A stretch of 64,000 nt of DNA from Plantibacter auratus (GTDB taxonomy: Bacteria; Actinomycetota; Actinomycetes; Actinomycetales; Microbacteriaceae), in NCBI RefSeq assembly GCF_050587365.1, contig NZ_JBOBFV010000001.1, positions 1,302,001 to 1,366,000 of the forward strand, given 5' to 3'. Positions within the stretch are counted from its first letter, which is position 1. Each line of letters begins with the position of its first letter. The translations under genes were made by a program, and so were the position numbers. Below the pieces are notes generated by a model, which saw nothing but the letters and a program-made list of their open reading frames with translations, was not told where the DNA came from and did not search any database. Shown here piece by piece: positions 1 through 11,372 of the stretch.

Positions 1-1848
<1,848 letters not shown>

Positions 1849-1893
1849 TGTATCTCCTATGAAAGGTTTCGTCAGTCTCTACAGTGGTCAGGC

Positions 1894-4800
1894 TTAGATC
1901 TCGTCGATGGACGACGACTCGAACCTGGAGGAAATGTTGATCCCGAGCTCCTCGGCGGCGCGGAACGCGTCGTCGTCGGTGTCGCGCAGGCTCACCGCGG
2001 TGCCGTCGGCCGAGAGGACCTCGACGTTCAAGCACAGCGACTGCATCTCCTTGATGAGCACCTTGAAGCTCTCGGGGATACCCGGCTCCTGGATGTTCTC
2101 GCCCTTGACGATGGCCTCGTACACCTTGACGCGGCCGAGGATGTCGTCGGACTTGATGGTCAGGAGCTCCTGGAGCGCGTACGCGGCTCCATATGCCTCG
2201 AGGGCCCAGACCTCCATCTCACCGAAGCGCTGTCCACCGAACTGAGCCTTACCACCGAGCGGCTGCTGCGTGATCATCGAGTACGGACCCGTCGAACGCG
2301 CGTGGATCTTGTCGTCCACGAGGTGGTGCAGCTTGAGGATGTACATGTAGCCGACCGAGACCGGTGCCGGGAACGGCTCGCCGGAGCGGCCGTCGAACAG
2401 ACGGGCCTTTCCGGAGGAACCGATGAGGCGGTCGCCGTCGCGGGTGACGTTGGTCGAGTCGAGCAGACCGGCGATCTCCTCCTCGGAGGCGCCGTCGAAC
2501 ACCGGGGTCGCGACCTTGGTGTTCGGCTCGGCCGAGTGCGCGGCAGCCGGGAGCTTCTTGGCCCAGCTGGGCTTGCCCTCGACGTTCCAGCCCTGCTTCG
2601 CGATCCACCCCAGGTGGATCTCGAGGACCTGACCGAAGTTCATTCGACCGGGGATACCGAGCGGGTTGAGGATGACGTCGACCGGCGTGCCGTCCTCGAG
2701 GAACGGCATGTCCTCGACGGGCAGGATCTTCGCGATGACACCCTTGTTGCCGTGACGGCCGGCGAGCTTGTCGCCCTCGGTGATCTTGCGCTTCTGGGCG
2801 ATGTAGACGACCACACGCTGGTTGACGCCCGAGCCGAGCTCGTCGTCGCCGTCCTGTGCGTCGAACACCTTGACGGCGATGATCGTGCCGGCTTCACCGT
2901 GGGGAACCTTCAGCGAGGTGTCGCGGACTTCGCGGCTCTTCTCGTTGAAGATGGCGCGGAGCAGGCGCTCCTCGGCGGAGAGCTCGGTCTCACCCTTCGG
3001 CGTGACCTTGCCGACGAGGATGTCGCCGGGGCGGACCTCGGCACCGATGCGGATGATGCCGCGCTCGTCGAGGTCCTTGAGCAGCTCCGGGCTGACGTTC
3101 GGGAGATCACGGGTGATCTCCTCCTTGCCGAGCTTGGTGTCGCGGGCGTCGACCTCGTACTCCTCGATGTGGATCGAGGAGAGGACGTCGTCCTTCACCA
3201 GGTTCTGGCTGAGGATGATCGCGTCCTCGAAGTTGTGACCCTCCCACGTCATGAAGGCGACGAGGAGGTTCTTGCCGAGCGCGAGCTCGCCGTTCTCCGT
3301 TGCGGGGCCGTCGGCGATGACCTCGCCGGCCTCGATGCGTGCACCCTCGGAGACGATGACGCGGTTGTTGTAGCTCGTGCCCTGGTTGGAGCGGTCGAAC
3401 TTGCGCAGGTAGTAGGTCTGCGTGCCACCCTCGTCGAGCTGGATGGTGACGGACTCGGCCGACACCTCCTGGACGACGCCGGCCTTGTCGGCGGTGACGA
3501 CGTCACCCGCGTCGATGGCTGCGTAGCCCTCCATACCGGTACCGACGAGCGGCGAGTCCGACATGAGGAGCGGGACGGCCTGACGCTGCATGTTGGCACC
3601 CATGAGTGCGCGGTTCGCGTCGTCGTGCTCGAGGAACGGGATGAGGGAGGTCGCGACCGACACCATCTGGCGCGGGGAGACGTCCATGTAGCCGATCTCC
3701 TCGGACGGGATGAGGTCGACCTCGCCGCCCTTCTTCCGGGCGAGGACGCGGTCCTCCTGGAAGTGGCCGTCGCTCTTCAGCGGAGCGTTGGCCTGCGCGA
3801 CGATGTAGTTGTCCTCTTCCATCGCGGTCAGGTAGTCGATGTCCTCGGTGACCCGGCCGTCGACGACGCGACGGTACGGGGTCTCGATGAAACCGAACGA
3901 GTTGATCCGCGCGAACGATGCGAGCGAACCGATCAGGCCGATGTTCGGGCCTTCCGGGGTCTCGATCGGGCACATGCGGCCGTAGTGCGACGGGTGGACG
4001 TCTCGCACCTCGACGCCTGCACGCTCACGCGACAGACCACCGGGGCCGAGCGCCGAGAGGCGACGCTTGTGGGTCAGGCCCGCGAGCGGGTTGTTCTGGT
4101 CCATGAACTGCGACAGCTGCGAGGTCCCGAAGAACTCCTTGATCGCGGCGACGACGGGGCGCACGTTGATCAGGGTCTGCGGCGTGATGGCCTCGATGTC
4201 CTGCGTGGTCATGCGCTCGCGGACGACGCGCTCCATGCGGGACAGACCGGTGCGGACCTGGTTCTGGATGAGCTCGCCGACGGCGCGGATGCGACGGTTC
4301 CCGAAGTTGTCGATGTCGTCCGTGTCGAGACGGAGGTCGACGGGCTTGCCGTTGCGGACACCCGGGAGGGTGGCCGTGCCGCGGTGCAGGGCGACGAGGT
4401 ACTTGATCGTGGCGACGATGTCGTCGGTCGTCAGGACGGAGTCGCTGAGCGGCTTGTCGAGACCGAGCTTGTTGTTGATCTTGTACCGGCCGACCTTCGC
4501 GAGGTCGTAGCGCTTCGAGTTGAAGTAGAAGTTGTCGAGGAGCGCACGCGCGGCCTCGGCTGCGACCTGCTCGCCCGGACGGAGCTTGCGGTAGATGTCG
4601 CGGAGCGCGTCCTCCTTGGTGAGGATCGTGTCCTTCTCGAGGGTGAGCTCGATCGACTCGTAGCCCTTGAACTCCTCGAGGATCTCCTCGCTCGTCATGC
4701 CGAGCGCCTTGAGGAACACGGTGACGGACTGCTTGCGCTTGCGGTCGATACGGACGCCGACCTGGTCGCGCTTGTCGATCTCGAACTCGAGCCAGGCACC

Positions 4801-5385
4801 GCGGCTCGGGATGACGCGAGCGGAGAAGATGTCCTTGTCGGAGGTCTTCTCCTGAGCCGACTCGAAGTACACGCCCGGGCTGCGGACGAGCTGCGAGACG
4901 ACGACACGCTCGGTGCCGTTGATGATGAAGGTACCGCGCTCGGTCATGAGCGGGAAGTCGCCCATGAAGACCGTCTGGGTCTTGATCTCACCGGTGAGGT
5001 GGTTCATGAACTCGGCCTCGACGTAGAGCGGGGCCGCGTAGGTCTTGCCGCGTTCCTTGCACTCGTCGATGGAGTACTTCTCGGGCTCGAGGTACGGGTT
5101 GGCGAAGGAGAGCTGCATCGTCTCGCCGAGGTCCTCGATGGGCGAGATCTCCTCGAAGATCTCGTCGAGGCCGCTCTTCGTGGGCAGGTCCTGTCGGCCG
5201 GCCTGGGTGGCTTCTTCGACGCGTGCCTTCCACACGTCGTTGCCGACCAGCCAGTCGAAGCTCTCGGTCTGCAGAGCCAGGAGGTCTGGAACCGTGAGCG
5301 TGTCGGTGATCTTCGCGAACGAGAGGCGGGATGCTCCGCGGCCGTTCTTGGGTGAGTTGGTGGTTGCGTTGCGCGCAGCAGCCAA
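1894..5385 (-). CDS. rpoB: RNA polymerase beta subunit
   Basis: Complete beta subunit, 1163 residues, the normal actinobacterial length. The rifampicin pocket is intact at about residues 420-450 (SQLSQFMDQNN, THKRRLSALGPGG), with the Asp, His and Ser at the usual resistance positions unchanged, so the sequence predicts a rifampicin-sensitive enzyme. KPYSMITQQPLGG-type C-terminal motifs are present as GPYSMITQQPLGGKAQ. The start is TTG at 5385 (MAAARNATTNS), preceded 8 nt upstream by GGAGG. A promoter at 5531-5559 would give a leader of about 140 nt. Both rpoB and rpoC here use TTG starts. Confidence 0.98.
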   Translation of the reverse strand: MAAARNATTNSPKNGRGASRLSFAKITDTLTVPDLLALQTESFDWLVGNDVWKARVEEATQAGRQDLPTKSGLDEIFEEISPIEDLGETMQLSFANPYLEPEKYSIDECKERGKTYAAPLYVEAEFMNHLTGEIKTQTVFMGDFPLMTERGTFIINGTERVVVSQLVRSPGVYFESAQEKTSDKDIFSARVIPSRGAWLEFEIDKRDQVGVRIDRKRKQSVTVFLKALGMTSEEILEEFKGYESIELTLEKDTILTKEDALRDIYRKLRPGEQVAAEAARALLDNFYFNSKRYDLAKVGRYKINNKLGLDKPLSDSVLTTDDIVATIKYLVALHRGTATLPGVRNGKPVDLRLDTDDIDNFGNRRIRAVGELIQNQVRTGLSRMERVVRERMTTQDIEAITPQTLINVRPVVAAIKEFFGTSQLSQFMDQNNPLAGLTHKRRLSALGPGGLSRERAGVEVRDVHPSHYGRMCPIETPEGPNIGLIGSLASFARINSFGFIETPYRRVVDGRVTEDIDYLTAMEEDNYIVAQANAPLKSDGHFQEDRVLARKKGGEVDLIPSEEIGYMDVSPRQMVSVATSLIPFLEHDDANRALMGANMQRQAVPLLMSDSPLVGTGMEGYAAIDAGDVVTADKAGVVQEVSAESVTIQLDEGGTQTYYLRKFDRSNQGTSYNNRVIVSEGARIEAGEVIADGPATENGELALGKNLLVAFMTWEGHNFEDAIILSQNLVKDDVLSSIHIEEYEVDARDTKLGKEEITRDLPNVSPELLKDLDERGIIRIGAEVRPGDILVGKVTPKGETELSAEERLLRAIFNEKSREVRDTSLKVPHGEAGTIIAVKVFDAQDGDDELGSGVNQRVVVYIAQKRKITEGDKLAGRHGNKGVIAKILPVEDMPFLEDGTPVDVILNPLGIPGRMNFGQVLEIHLGWIAKQGWNVEGKPSWAKKLPAAAHSAEPNTKVATPVFDGASEEEIAGLLDSTNVTRDGDRLIGSSGKARLFDGRSGEPFPAPVSVGYMYILKLHHLVDDKIHARSTGPYSMITQQPLGGKAQFGGQRFGEMEVWALEAYGAAYALQELLTIKSDDILGRVKVYEAIVKGENIQEPGIPESFKVLIKEMQSLCLNVEVLSADGTAVSLRDTDDDAFRAAEELGINISSRFESSSIDEI

Positions 5386-5530
5386 GGGGATAACCTCCGG
5401 AGGCCTGTTGGGGGCCGAGTTACTGGTCGTCAGTGGAGTTACTCACCAGAAAGGAACATGTGGCGGGTTGGACCCGCACACCAGCCGACCGCAATATGAA
5501 GGCATAGAGATTCTGGGAGCGCAAAGAACA

Positions 5531-5559
5531 ACTATATGCCGGAATCTACGGCGTGTCTA
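5531..5559 (-). promoter_or_regulatory. sigma-70-type promoter of rpoBC
   Basis: Read on the minus strand, a -35 box TAGACA (5559-5554) and a -10 box TATAGT (5536-5531) are separated by exactly 17 nt. Each box differs from consensus at one position. It is the only strong match in the 236-nt gap before rpoB and predicts a start near 5524. Confidence 0.7.
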
Positions 5560-5621
5560 CTCTTTCCTTGACGAGTTTTCGACTTTCCGGTATAACCGCC
5601 GCGTCGCCCCCGGTGTTCCCG

Positions 5622-6491
5622 TCAACCCGTGCCGAACCGCAGGCGCTGACCGGGCCGGAGTTGCGCCAGGAGGTCGCGGTCCGCGGCGCGCACGACCGCG
5701 ATGACCGGATACCCGCCGGTGACGGGGTGGTCGGCCGACAGGATCGTCGGCAGACCGCTCGGCGGCACCTGGACCGCCCCGGCGACCATGCCCTCACTCG
5801 GCAGTTCACGACCGGGATCGAGTCGCTCGAGCGGCGTCCCGTCGAGGCGCATCCCGATGCGGTCGGCGTCGGCCGTCACGCTCCACGACTGCTCGACGAG
5901 ACGCTGCAGGGAGGCGGCGTCGAACCAGTCCCGGCGGGGTCCGGGCGAGACCCGTATGAGCCGCTCCCCGGCGTCCGGCCGCGTCCAGGGGGCGATGTCG
6001 AGCGGAGGGACGCGGCGGCGCGGGGTGGGGAGGACGACGAGTCGATCGCCGCCGACGACCGGTGCCGGGCCGAGGCCGGCCAGGGTGTCGGTCGACCGCG
6101 AGCCGAGGAGCTCCGGACCGTCGAAGCCGCCCCGGACCGCGAGGACGTACCGCAGCCCGTGCGTCGCCGCACCGAGCTTGAGCCGGGAGCCGGCCGGCAC
6201 CCGCACGGCGCGATGCCCGTCGACGGGACGACCGTCCACGGCGATCGGTCCCCACGCGCCGGTCACGGCGATCCACAGGTCCACGTCGGGGACGGCCACG
6301 AACGGGCCCAGGACGACCTCGAGCGCCGCACGGCCCTCCGGGTTGCCGACGAGACGGTTGGCGAGGCGCAGGGCACCGCGGTCGAGCGCGCCGGACGGGC
6401 TCACCCCGAGGGCCGCGGCACCCGGTCGGCCCAGGTCCTGCACGGTGGTCGCCGGTCCAGCAGCCTCCACCAGCAGTGTCCCGCCCATCAT
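5622..6491 (-). CDS. pxpC: 5-oxoprolinase subunit PxpC (biotin-dependent carboxyltransferase family)
   Basis: 289 residues of the KipA/PxpC family (carboxyltransferase C/D domain). With PxpA and PxpB it forms the ATP-dependent enzyme that opens 5-oxoproline (pyroglutamate) to glutamate. Family features are the N-terminal TTVQDLGRPGAAALGV and the internal repeats of the cyclophilin-like fold. The start ATG at 6491 overlaps the pxpB stop by 4 nt (ATGA), so the two are translationally coupled. It is last in the pxpABC operon and ends 63 nt from the rpoB promoter -35 box. Earlier annotations may call it allophanate hydrolase subunit 2. Confidence 0.9.
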   Translation of the reverse strand: MMGGTLLVEAAGPATTVQDLGRPGAAALGVSPSGALDRGALRLANRLVGNPEGRAALEVVLGPFVAVPDVDLWIAVTGAWGPIAVDGRPVDGHRAVRVPAGSRLKLGAATHGLRYVLAVRGGFDGPELLGSRSTDTLAGLGPAPVVGGDRLVVLPTPRRRVPPLDIAPWTRPDAGERLIRVSPGPRRDWFDAASLQRLVEQSWSVTADADRIGMRLDGTPLERLDPGRELPSEGMVAGAVQVPPSGLPTILSADHPVTGGYPVIAVVRAADRDLLAQLRPGQRLRFGTG

Positions 6492-7180
6492 GCGGGGACC
6501 TGTGCGAACCGAACCCGACCGCCGGGGACGAGGAGGGCTGGTGGATCCGCTGCGTCGTCCCACAGCACGGCGTCCGTCGTCCCGATGATGCGCCACCCGC
6601 CCGGGGAGGCTCGCGGGTAGACGCCGCTGAACGTCCCAGCGAGCGCCACCGAACCGGCGGGGACGGTCGTCCGCGGCACGTTCAGGCGCGGGATCTCGAG
6701 CTGCGGGCCGATCGTCTCGTCCTCCCGCTCCGACACGAGGTAGGCGAACCCCGGCGCGAAGCCGCTGAAGGCGACGGTCCATGCGTGAGCGGTGTGCCAG
6801 GCGATGAGACCGTCGGCGTCCATGCCGAGCAACGCCGCGGTCTCGGCGAGGTCCTGGCCGTCGTAGCGGACGTGGATGACGGTGTCCGACCGTCTCCCCG
6901 CCTCGTCGACAGCGCCGGTCGAGCCTCCCGCGCCGGGCGCGAGCACCCGTTCCCCGGTCGCGAGCAACCAGGCCCCCACCGCGGCGAGCGCCGGGCCCCG
7001 CGCGTCCGTCACGGCGAGCACGGTCCGGGCGGCCGGGACGAGGTCGACCAACCCCGCCGGGCGTGAAGCGGCGAGCGCCCGGTGCACGAGCAGGACGTCC
7101 TCGAGCGATGCGAGTTCGAGGAGTACGGCCTCCTCCCCCATCGCTCGGAGCACGGGTCCGGTGGAGGTGTCCGCGTTCAC
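6488..7180 (-). CDS. pxpB: 5-oxoprolinase subunit PxpB (KipI-like)
   Basis: About 230 residues of the KipI/PxpB family (carboxyltransferase A/B domain). The family signature GFAPGFAYL is present at about residues 140-148, followed by PRLNVPRTTVPAGSVALAG. Two adjacent GTG codons (7183 and 7180) can start it; I chose 7180 because it gives a 4-nt GTGA overlap with the pxpA stop, matching the coupling seen at the pxpB-pxpC junction. Works with PxpA and PxpC on 5-oxoproline. Confidence 0.9.
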   Translation of the reverse strand: MNADTSTGPVLRAMGEEAVLLELASLEDVLLVHRALAASRPAGLVDLVPAARTVLAVTDARGPALAAVGAWLLATGERVLAPGAGGSTGAVDEAGRRSDTVIHVRYDGQDLAETAALLGMDADGLIAWHTAHAWTVAFSGFAPGFAYLVSEREDETIGPQLEIPRLNVPRTTVPAGSVALAGTFSGVYPRASPGGWRIIGTTDAVLWDDAADPPALLVPGGRVRFAQVPA

Positions 7181-7965
7181 CACGGCGCGACCAGTTCGAC
7201 GCCGGCGTCCAGCAGGGCGGCCCTGACCGCCGTGGCGAGCGACACGGCCCCCGGGGTGTCGCCGTGCACGCAGAGCGAGACCGCGTCGAGTTCCACGTCG
7301 GCACCGACGACGCTGGTGATGCGTCGGTCGAGAGCGAGGGAGACGGCCCGGCGGACGGCCACCGTCTCATCGGTGACCAATGCCCCGGGCGCGTCGCGCG
7401 GGACGAGCGAACCGTCGGAGCGGTAGCCGCGGTCGACGAAGGCCTCCGCGACGAAGCGGAGTCCGGCGGCGAGGGTCTCCTGTTCGATCACGGAGCCGGG
7501 CATCCCGAGCACGGGAAGTGGTCGCCCGAGCTCCTCGGCGGCCGCGACCACCGCTCGGACGACCGCCCGCGCCTGCACCCGGTCGTGCGCGATCCGGTTG
7601 TAGAGGGCGCCGTGCGGCTTCACGTAGGCGAGCCGTGCGCCGACCCCGTCGGCCTCGCCGACCTCGTCGACCGCTCGCTGCAGGGCGCGGAGCTGCTCCA
7701 GGACATCGGCCTCGAGCACCTCGGCCGGTACGTCCTGGTCGCGGCGCCCGAAGCCCGCCTCATCCCGGTAGGACGGGTGGGCGCCCAGCGACACCCCGTG
7801 GGCCGTCGAGCGGCGGACGGCGTCGCGCATGGATACGGCGTCCCCGGCGTGGAAGCCGCAAGCGATGTTCGCGCTCGTGATCAGGGCGAACATGGCGTCG
7901 TCGTCGGCGGTCGGCACACCGCGCCAGACCTCGCCGAGGTCGCTGTTGAGGTCCACCTGCGCCAC
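7177..7965 (-). CDS. pxpA: 5-oxoprolinase subunit PxpA (LamB/YcsF family)
   Basis: 262 residues of the LamB/YcsF family, the hydrolase-like subunit of 5-oxoprolinase. The N-terminal signature VDLNSDLGE, the NIACGFHAGD motif and VKPHGALYN are all present. The GTG start at 7965 was chosen because the family begins directly with the DLNSDLGE strand and because GGAAGGGG lies about 7 nt upstream; an upstream in-frame ATG would add an unrelated basic tail. First gene of pxpABC, divergent from the gene at 8022 with a 56-nt gap. Confidence 0.9.
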   Translation of the reverse strand: MAQVDLNSDLGEVWRGVPTADDDAMFALITSANIACGFHAGDAVSMRDAVRRSTAHGVSLGAHPSYRDEAGFGRRDQDVPAEVLEADVLEQLRALQRAVDEVGEADGVGARLAYVKPHGALYNRIAHDRVQARAVVRAVVAAAEELGRPLPVLGMPGSVIEQETLAAGLRFVAEAFVDRGYRSDGSLVPRDAPGALVTDETVAVRRAVSLALDRRITSVVGADVELDAVSLCVHGDTPGAVSLATAVRAALLDAGVELVAPW

Positions 7966-8009
7966 GGCCGCACCCCTTCCGCTCCGCCTCCCGCCACTGC
8001 GGGAAAGTC

Positions 8010-8015
8010 TAGGGT
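8010..8015 (+). promoter_or_regulatory. -10 box of a predicted leaderless mRNA
   Basis: TAGGGT followed after exactly 6 nt by the ATG at 8022. With no Shine-Dalgarno site needed, transcription would begin at or next to the start codon. Confidence 0.45.
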
Positions 8016-8021
8016 GGGGGT

Positions 8022-8876
8022 ATGGACGAGGCACAGGTACGACTCGGCGTCAGCGGATACCTGGCCAGGATCGAGGCCGACCGCTTCGTGCCGGGCACCT
8101 ATCAGCTGGTGGTCGATGGCACGCCGCAGTCGCACGTCAACCTCGATCAGCCCGAGGAGCTCTTCTTCGAGTACATCCAGCGGATCGGTCACATCATCGA
8201 CGAGATCGCCGACCCCGGTCAGCCGATCACGGCGGTGCACCTCGGTGCCGGCGCGCTCACCCTCCCCCGCTACGTGGAGGCGACGAGGCCGGGCTCGCGG
8301 CAGCAGGTCGTCGAACTCGAGCGCGAACTGATCGATCTCGTGCGCGAGCACCTCCCCTGGTCGAAGCGCGCCCAGATCCGCGTCCGATACGGCGACGCCC
8401 GCGAGATCGTCGCGAAGCTGCCGCCAGGCCTGCGGGGCACCGTCGACCTCGTGGTCGTCGACATCTTCAGCGGCGCCAACACGCCGGCCCATGTCACGAG
8501 CACGGAGTTCTACGCCTCAGCGGTCGAGCTGCTGTCGCCGACCGGCGTCATCGTCGTGAACGTCGCCGACGGCCGCGGACTGGCGTTCGCCCGCGGACAG
8601 GCCGCGACGCTCGCCGACTCCGTGTCGCACGTCGCCGCCCTCGCGGAGACGCAGATCCTCAAGGGCCGCCGCTTCGGCAACGTCGTCCTCGTCGGTTCGA
8701 ACACCGCCCTCCCACTCGACTTCCTGCCGAGGCTCCTCGCGGCCGGACCCCACCCCGCCAAGGCGGTGGCGGGCGCCGAGCTGCGCGCCTTCATCGCGGG
8801 CGCGCAGGTCGTGACGGACACGACCGCCGTCCCCTCCCCGAACCCCGCCCAGGGCATCTTCCAGACGAAGGGCTGA
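8022..8876 (+). CDS. Spermidine-synthase-like SAM-fold protein
   Basis: 284 residues with a class I methyltransferase fold resembling spermidine synthases. Motif I is VHLGAGALTLPRYV (about residue 71), the acidic loop is VVELERELIDL, and GDAREIVAKLP and VVDIFSGANTP follow in the expected order. The polyamine-synthase catalytic motif DxTDP is missing (VDIFSGAN instead), so it probably does not make spermidine. Such proteins are common and uncharacterised in actinobacteria. The predicted mRNA is leaderless. The next gene starts 2 nt after its stop, so the two are co-transcribed. Confidence 0.7.
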   Translation: MDEAQVRLGVSGYLARIEADRFVPGTYQLVVDGTPQSHVNLDQPEELFFEYIQRIGHIIDEIADPGQPITAVHLGAGALTLPRYVEATRPGSRQQVVELERELIDLVREHLPWSKRAQIRVRYGDAREIVAKLPPGLRGTVDLVVVDIFSGANTPAHVTSTEFYASAVELLSPTGVIVVNVADGRGLAFARGQAATLADSVSHVAALAETQILKGRRFGNVVLVGSNTALPLDFLPRLLAAGPHPAKAVAGAELRAFIAGAQVVTDTTAVPSPNPAQGIFQTKG

Positions 8877-8878
8877 CC

Positions 8879-10111
8879 ATGGCCACCACGCAGACGCCGC
8901 GACGACGGTGCCTGCGTGCGCCCGCCTCGCTCACCACCCTGCTCGCCGCCGCCGCCCTGGCGCTCGTGGCCTGCACCGACGGGGAGCCACGATCACCGGG
9001 TACGGCCTCCCTTTCACCTTCCCCCGCGCCGAGCGCGTCCGCGTCGACGCCTACATCCGCGGTCCCCACCGGACCGGTCGCCCCGACCGGTGAGGCCTCC
9101 ACGGTCGTCGGCGGCCTCGACGCGCCCTGGTCGATGGTCCGACTCGCCTCGGGCAGCACGCTGGTGAGCCAGCGCGACGCGGGCGACGTCCTCGAGGTCG
9201 TCAGCGGCGGCGCGGTGCGGCAGGTCGGCGTGGTCCCCGGGGTGGCCGCGGGAGGCGAGGGCGGCCTGCTCGGGCTCGCCGTCCTCACGCCGGCGGGATC
9301 GGAGACCGCGGGAACCTGGCTCTACGCCTACCTGACGACGTCGTCCGACAACCGCATCGTGCGGTTCCCGCTCACGGGAGCGGCCGGGTCGTACGCGCTG
9401 GGCGGCGTCGAGGAGGTCCTCGTCGGCATCCCCCGAGCCGGGAACCACAACGGCGGACGCATCGCGTTCGGACCGGACGGCATGCTCTACGCCACCGCGG
9501 GTGACGCCGGTGACCGCAGCCTGGCTCAGGACGTGGACAGCCTCGGCGGGAAGATCCTGCGGCTCACACCCGATGGCGCGGTGCCGGGCGACAACCCCTT
9601 CCCGGGGTCGCCCGTCTTCTCCCTCGGCCATCGCAACCCGCAGGGCATCGCGTGGGATCGCGACGGCGGCCTGTGGGCGAGCGAGTTCGGGCAGAACACC
9701 TGGGACGAGCTCAACCGGATCACCCCCGGTGGCAACTACGGATGGCCGGTCGCCGAGGGCGTCGCCGGAGCCCAGGGCATGATCGACCCGGTCGCGCAGT
9801 GGGCCACGGAGGACGCGAGCCCGAGCGGTCTCGCGATCGTCGACGACACGATCTTCATGGCCTCGCTCCGCGGCGAGCGCCTGTACGGCATCACCGACGG
9901 CGTGCACGTGCCGGCGGGGAGCAGCGCGCTCGTGGGCGTGATCGACGCGGTGCCCTACCTCGTCGGCGAGTTCGGACGGATCCGCGACGTCGTGGCCGGC
10001 CCGCCGGGGACCGCCTGGATCCTCACGAACAACACCGACGGCCGCGGTTCGCCCGGAACCGAGGACGACCGGATCGTCGAACTCCCCCTCGCCCCGCTCG
10101 CGGCCCGCTGA
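8879..10111 (+). CDS. PQQ-type sugar dehydrogenase lipoprotein (glucose/sorbosone dehydrogenase family)
   Basis: 410 residues. The N-terminus is a lipoprotein signal peptide ending in LVAC, with Cys32 the lipidated residue, then a Ser/Pro/Thr-rich linker to about residue 75. The rest is a six-bladed propeller of the glucose/sorbosone dehydrogenase family, with GGLDAPWSMVRL, EGGLLGLAV, GNHNGGRIAFGPDGMLY, HRNPQGIAWD and EFGQNTWDELNRI. It should sit on the outer face of the membrane and oxidise an aldose. The substrate, and whether PQQ is made by the cell, cannot be read here. Confidence 0.85.
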   Translation: MATTQTPRRRCLRAPASLTTLLAAAALALVACTDGEPRSPGTASLSPSPAPSASASTPTSAVPTGPVAPTGEASTVVGGLDAPWSMVRLASGSTLVSQRDAGDVLEVVSGGAVRQVGVVPGVAAGGEGGLLGLAVLTPAGSETAGTWLYAYLTTSSDNRIVRFPLTGAAGSYALGGVEEVLVGIPRAGNHNGGRIAFGPDGMLYATAGDAGDRSLAQDVDSLGGKILRLTPDGAVPGDNPFPGSPVFSLGHRNPQGIAWDRDGGLWASEFGQNTWDELNRITPGGNYGWPVAEGVAGAQGMIDPVAQWATEDASPSGLAIVDDTIFMASLRGERLYGITDGVHVPAGSSALVGVIDAVPYLVGEFGRIRDVVAGPPGTAWILTNNTDGRGSPGTEDDRIVELPLAPLAAR

Positions 10112-10172
10112 GGACTCACCGCCACACCTGTGGGTCATCCCGCTCCTGCGGTCCGGTGTCGGTCGCCGGGAG

Positions 10173-10178
10173 TACCAT
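10173..10178 (+). promoter_or_regulatory. -10 box of a predicted leaderless mRNA
   Basis: TACCAT followed after 6 nt by the ATG at 10185. Confidence 0.45.
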
Positions 10179-10184
10179 CCAGGC

Positions 10185-10709
10185 ATGGCAGAACTCAGTC
10201 GGGTCACGGCGTGGGCACAGGCGCTCATCGTGCTGCACCTCGACCCGACGGTCTGGACCTTCGGCTTCGACAACGCCAAGCGACGCGCCGGCCTGTGCAA
10301 CTTCACGACGAAGCGGATCACCGTCTCGCGCTATCTCGCGGCACGCTACGACGACGACGAGATCCACCAGATCCTTCTCCACGAGGTCGCGCACGCCCTC
10401 GCCGGGGCGCGCGCCGGGCACGGACCCAAGTGGCGCAAGGTCGCCGAGGAGATCGGCTACGAGGGCTCGCGGCTCCACGAGGGCCAGACGGCCGACGAAC
10501 TCGCCCCGTGGGTCGGCACCTGCCCCTCGGGCCATGTCCTCTACCGGCACCGGCGCCCGAGCCGGGCGACCTCCTGCGGCAAGTGCTCGCGCTCGTGGGA
10601 CGAACGCTTCCTCCTCAGCTGGGTGCACCGGGAGGTCACGCCGGCCATGCGGCGTCGGGCGGCCGCGTTCGACGGCTCCACCTCGCCTGAGCCAGGCATC
10701 GGGTCATGA
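10185..10709 (+). CDS. SprT-like zinc metalloprotein
   Basis: 174 residues of the SprT-like family. The zinc-binding HEVAHALAG motif (HExxH, residues 66-70) is followed by GPKWRKVAEEIGY, and a C-terminal zinc-ribbon pair CGKC with an upstream CPSGH closes the domain. Eukaryotic relatives cut DNA-protein crosslinks; the bacterial role is not settled. The stop codon overlaps the next start by 4 nt, so it is coupled to the DUF1697 gene. Confidence 0.8.
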   Translation: MAELSRVTAWAQALIVLHLDPTVWTFGFDNAKRRAGLCNFTTKRITVSRYLAARYDDDEIHQILLHEVAHALAGARAGHGPKWRKVAEEIGYEGSRLHEGQTADELAPWVGTCPSGHVLYRHRRPSRATSCGKCSRSWDERFLLSWVHREVTPAMRRRAAAFDGSTSPEPGIGS

Positions 10710-11272
10710 CCGGCGGCGCGGTTCCCGCCGGCAGCTGGATCGCACTCCTGCGCGGGGTCAACGTCGGCGGCGTCACGATCCGCTCCGCCGACCTCGCCGA
10801 GGTGTTCCGGTCGGCCGGGTTCTCGGGAGTCCGCACCGTCCTCGCGAGCGGCAACGTCGTCTTCGACGACCCCGAGCACCAGCCTGGCGAGACCGCGGAC
10901 GATGCACGTGGTGCGCTGAAACGGCGCATCGAGCGGTCGCTCGCGGAGGCCTTCGGCTACGAGGCGTGGATCGTGCTCACGCATCAGCGCGCACTCGCCG
11001 ACGTCATCGAGGCCTACCCTTGGCCGGAGGCCGAGCAGGTCCAGCCGTACGTCATGTTCTCCTCCGAGCAGGGCTCACTCGACGCCCTGCTCGCGTTCTC
11101 GACGGAGACCGGGGAGCAGCCCGACCGCGTCGCATCCGGCGACGGCGTCCTCTACTGGGAGGTTCCGAAGGGGTCGAGCACCGACACCGCCTTCGCGAAG
11201 GAGTCCTCGAAGGCCCGGTTCAAGCCGCACCTCACCACGCGCAACCTGCGGACGCTGCGCAAGCTCCTCTGA
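10706..11272 (+). CDS. DUF1697 family protein
   Basis: 188 residues matching the DUF1697 family. The signature LLRGVNVGG is at residues 13-21, followed by LASGNVVFD, and FKPHLTTRNLRTLRKLL closes the C-terminus. No biochemical function is established for this family, which is common in soil actinobacteria. ATG at 10706 overlaps the previous stop (ATGA). Confidence 0.85.
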   Translation: MTGGAVPAGSWIALLRGVNVGGVTIRSADLAEVFRSAGFSGVRTVLASGNVVFDDPEHQPGETADDARGALKRRIERSLAEAFGYEAWIVLTHQRALADVIEAYPWPEAEQVQPYVMFSSEQGSLDALLAFSTETGEQPDRVASGDGVLYWEVPKGSSTDTAFAKESSKARFKPHLTTRNLRTLRKLL

Positions 11273-11372
11273 GCAGGCTGTTCCGCGGCGCCGGCGCAAG
11301 CCCCTGCGAGGCGCTCCACGGTGGCGTACGCTGAATTGATCAGCCAGCTGCACAATTCTGGAGGCATGCGTC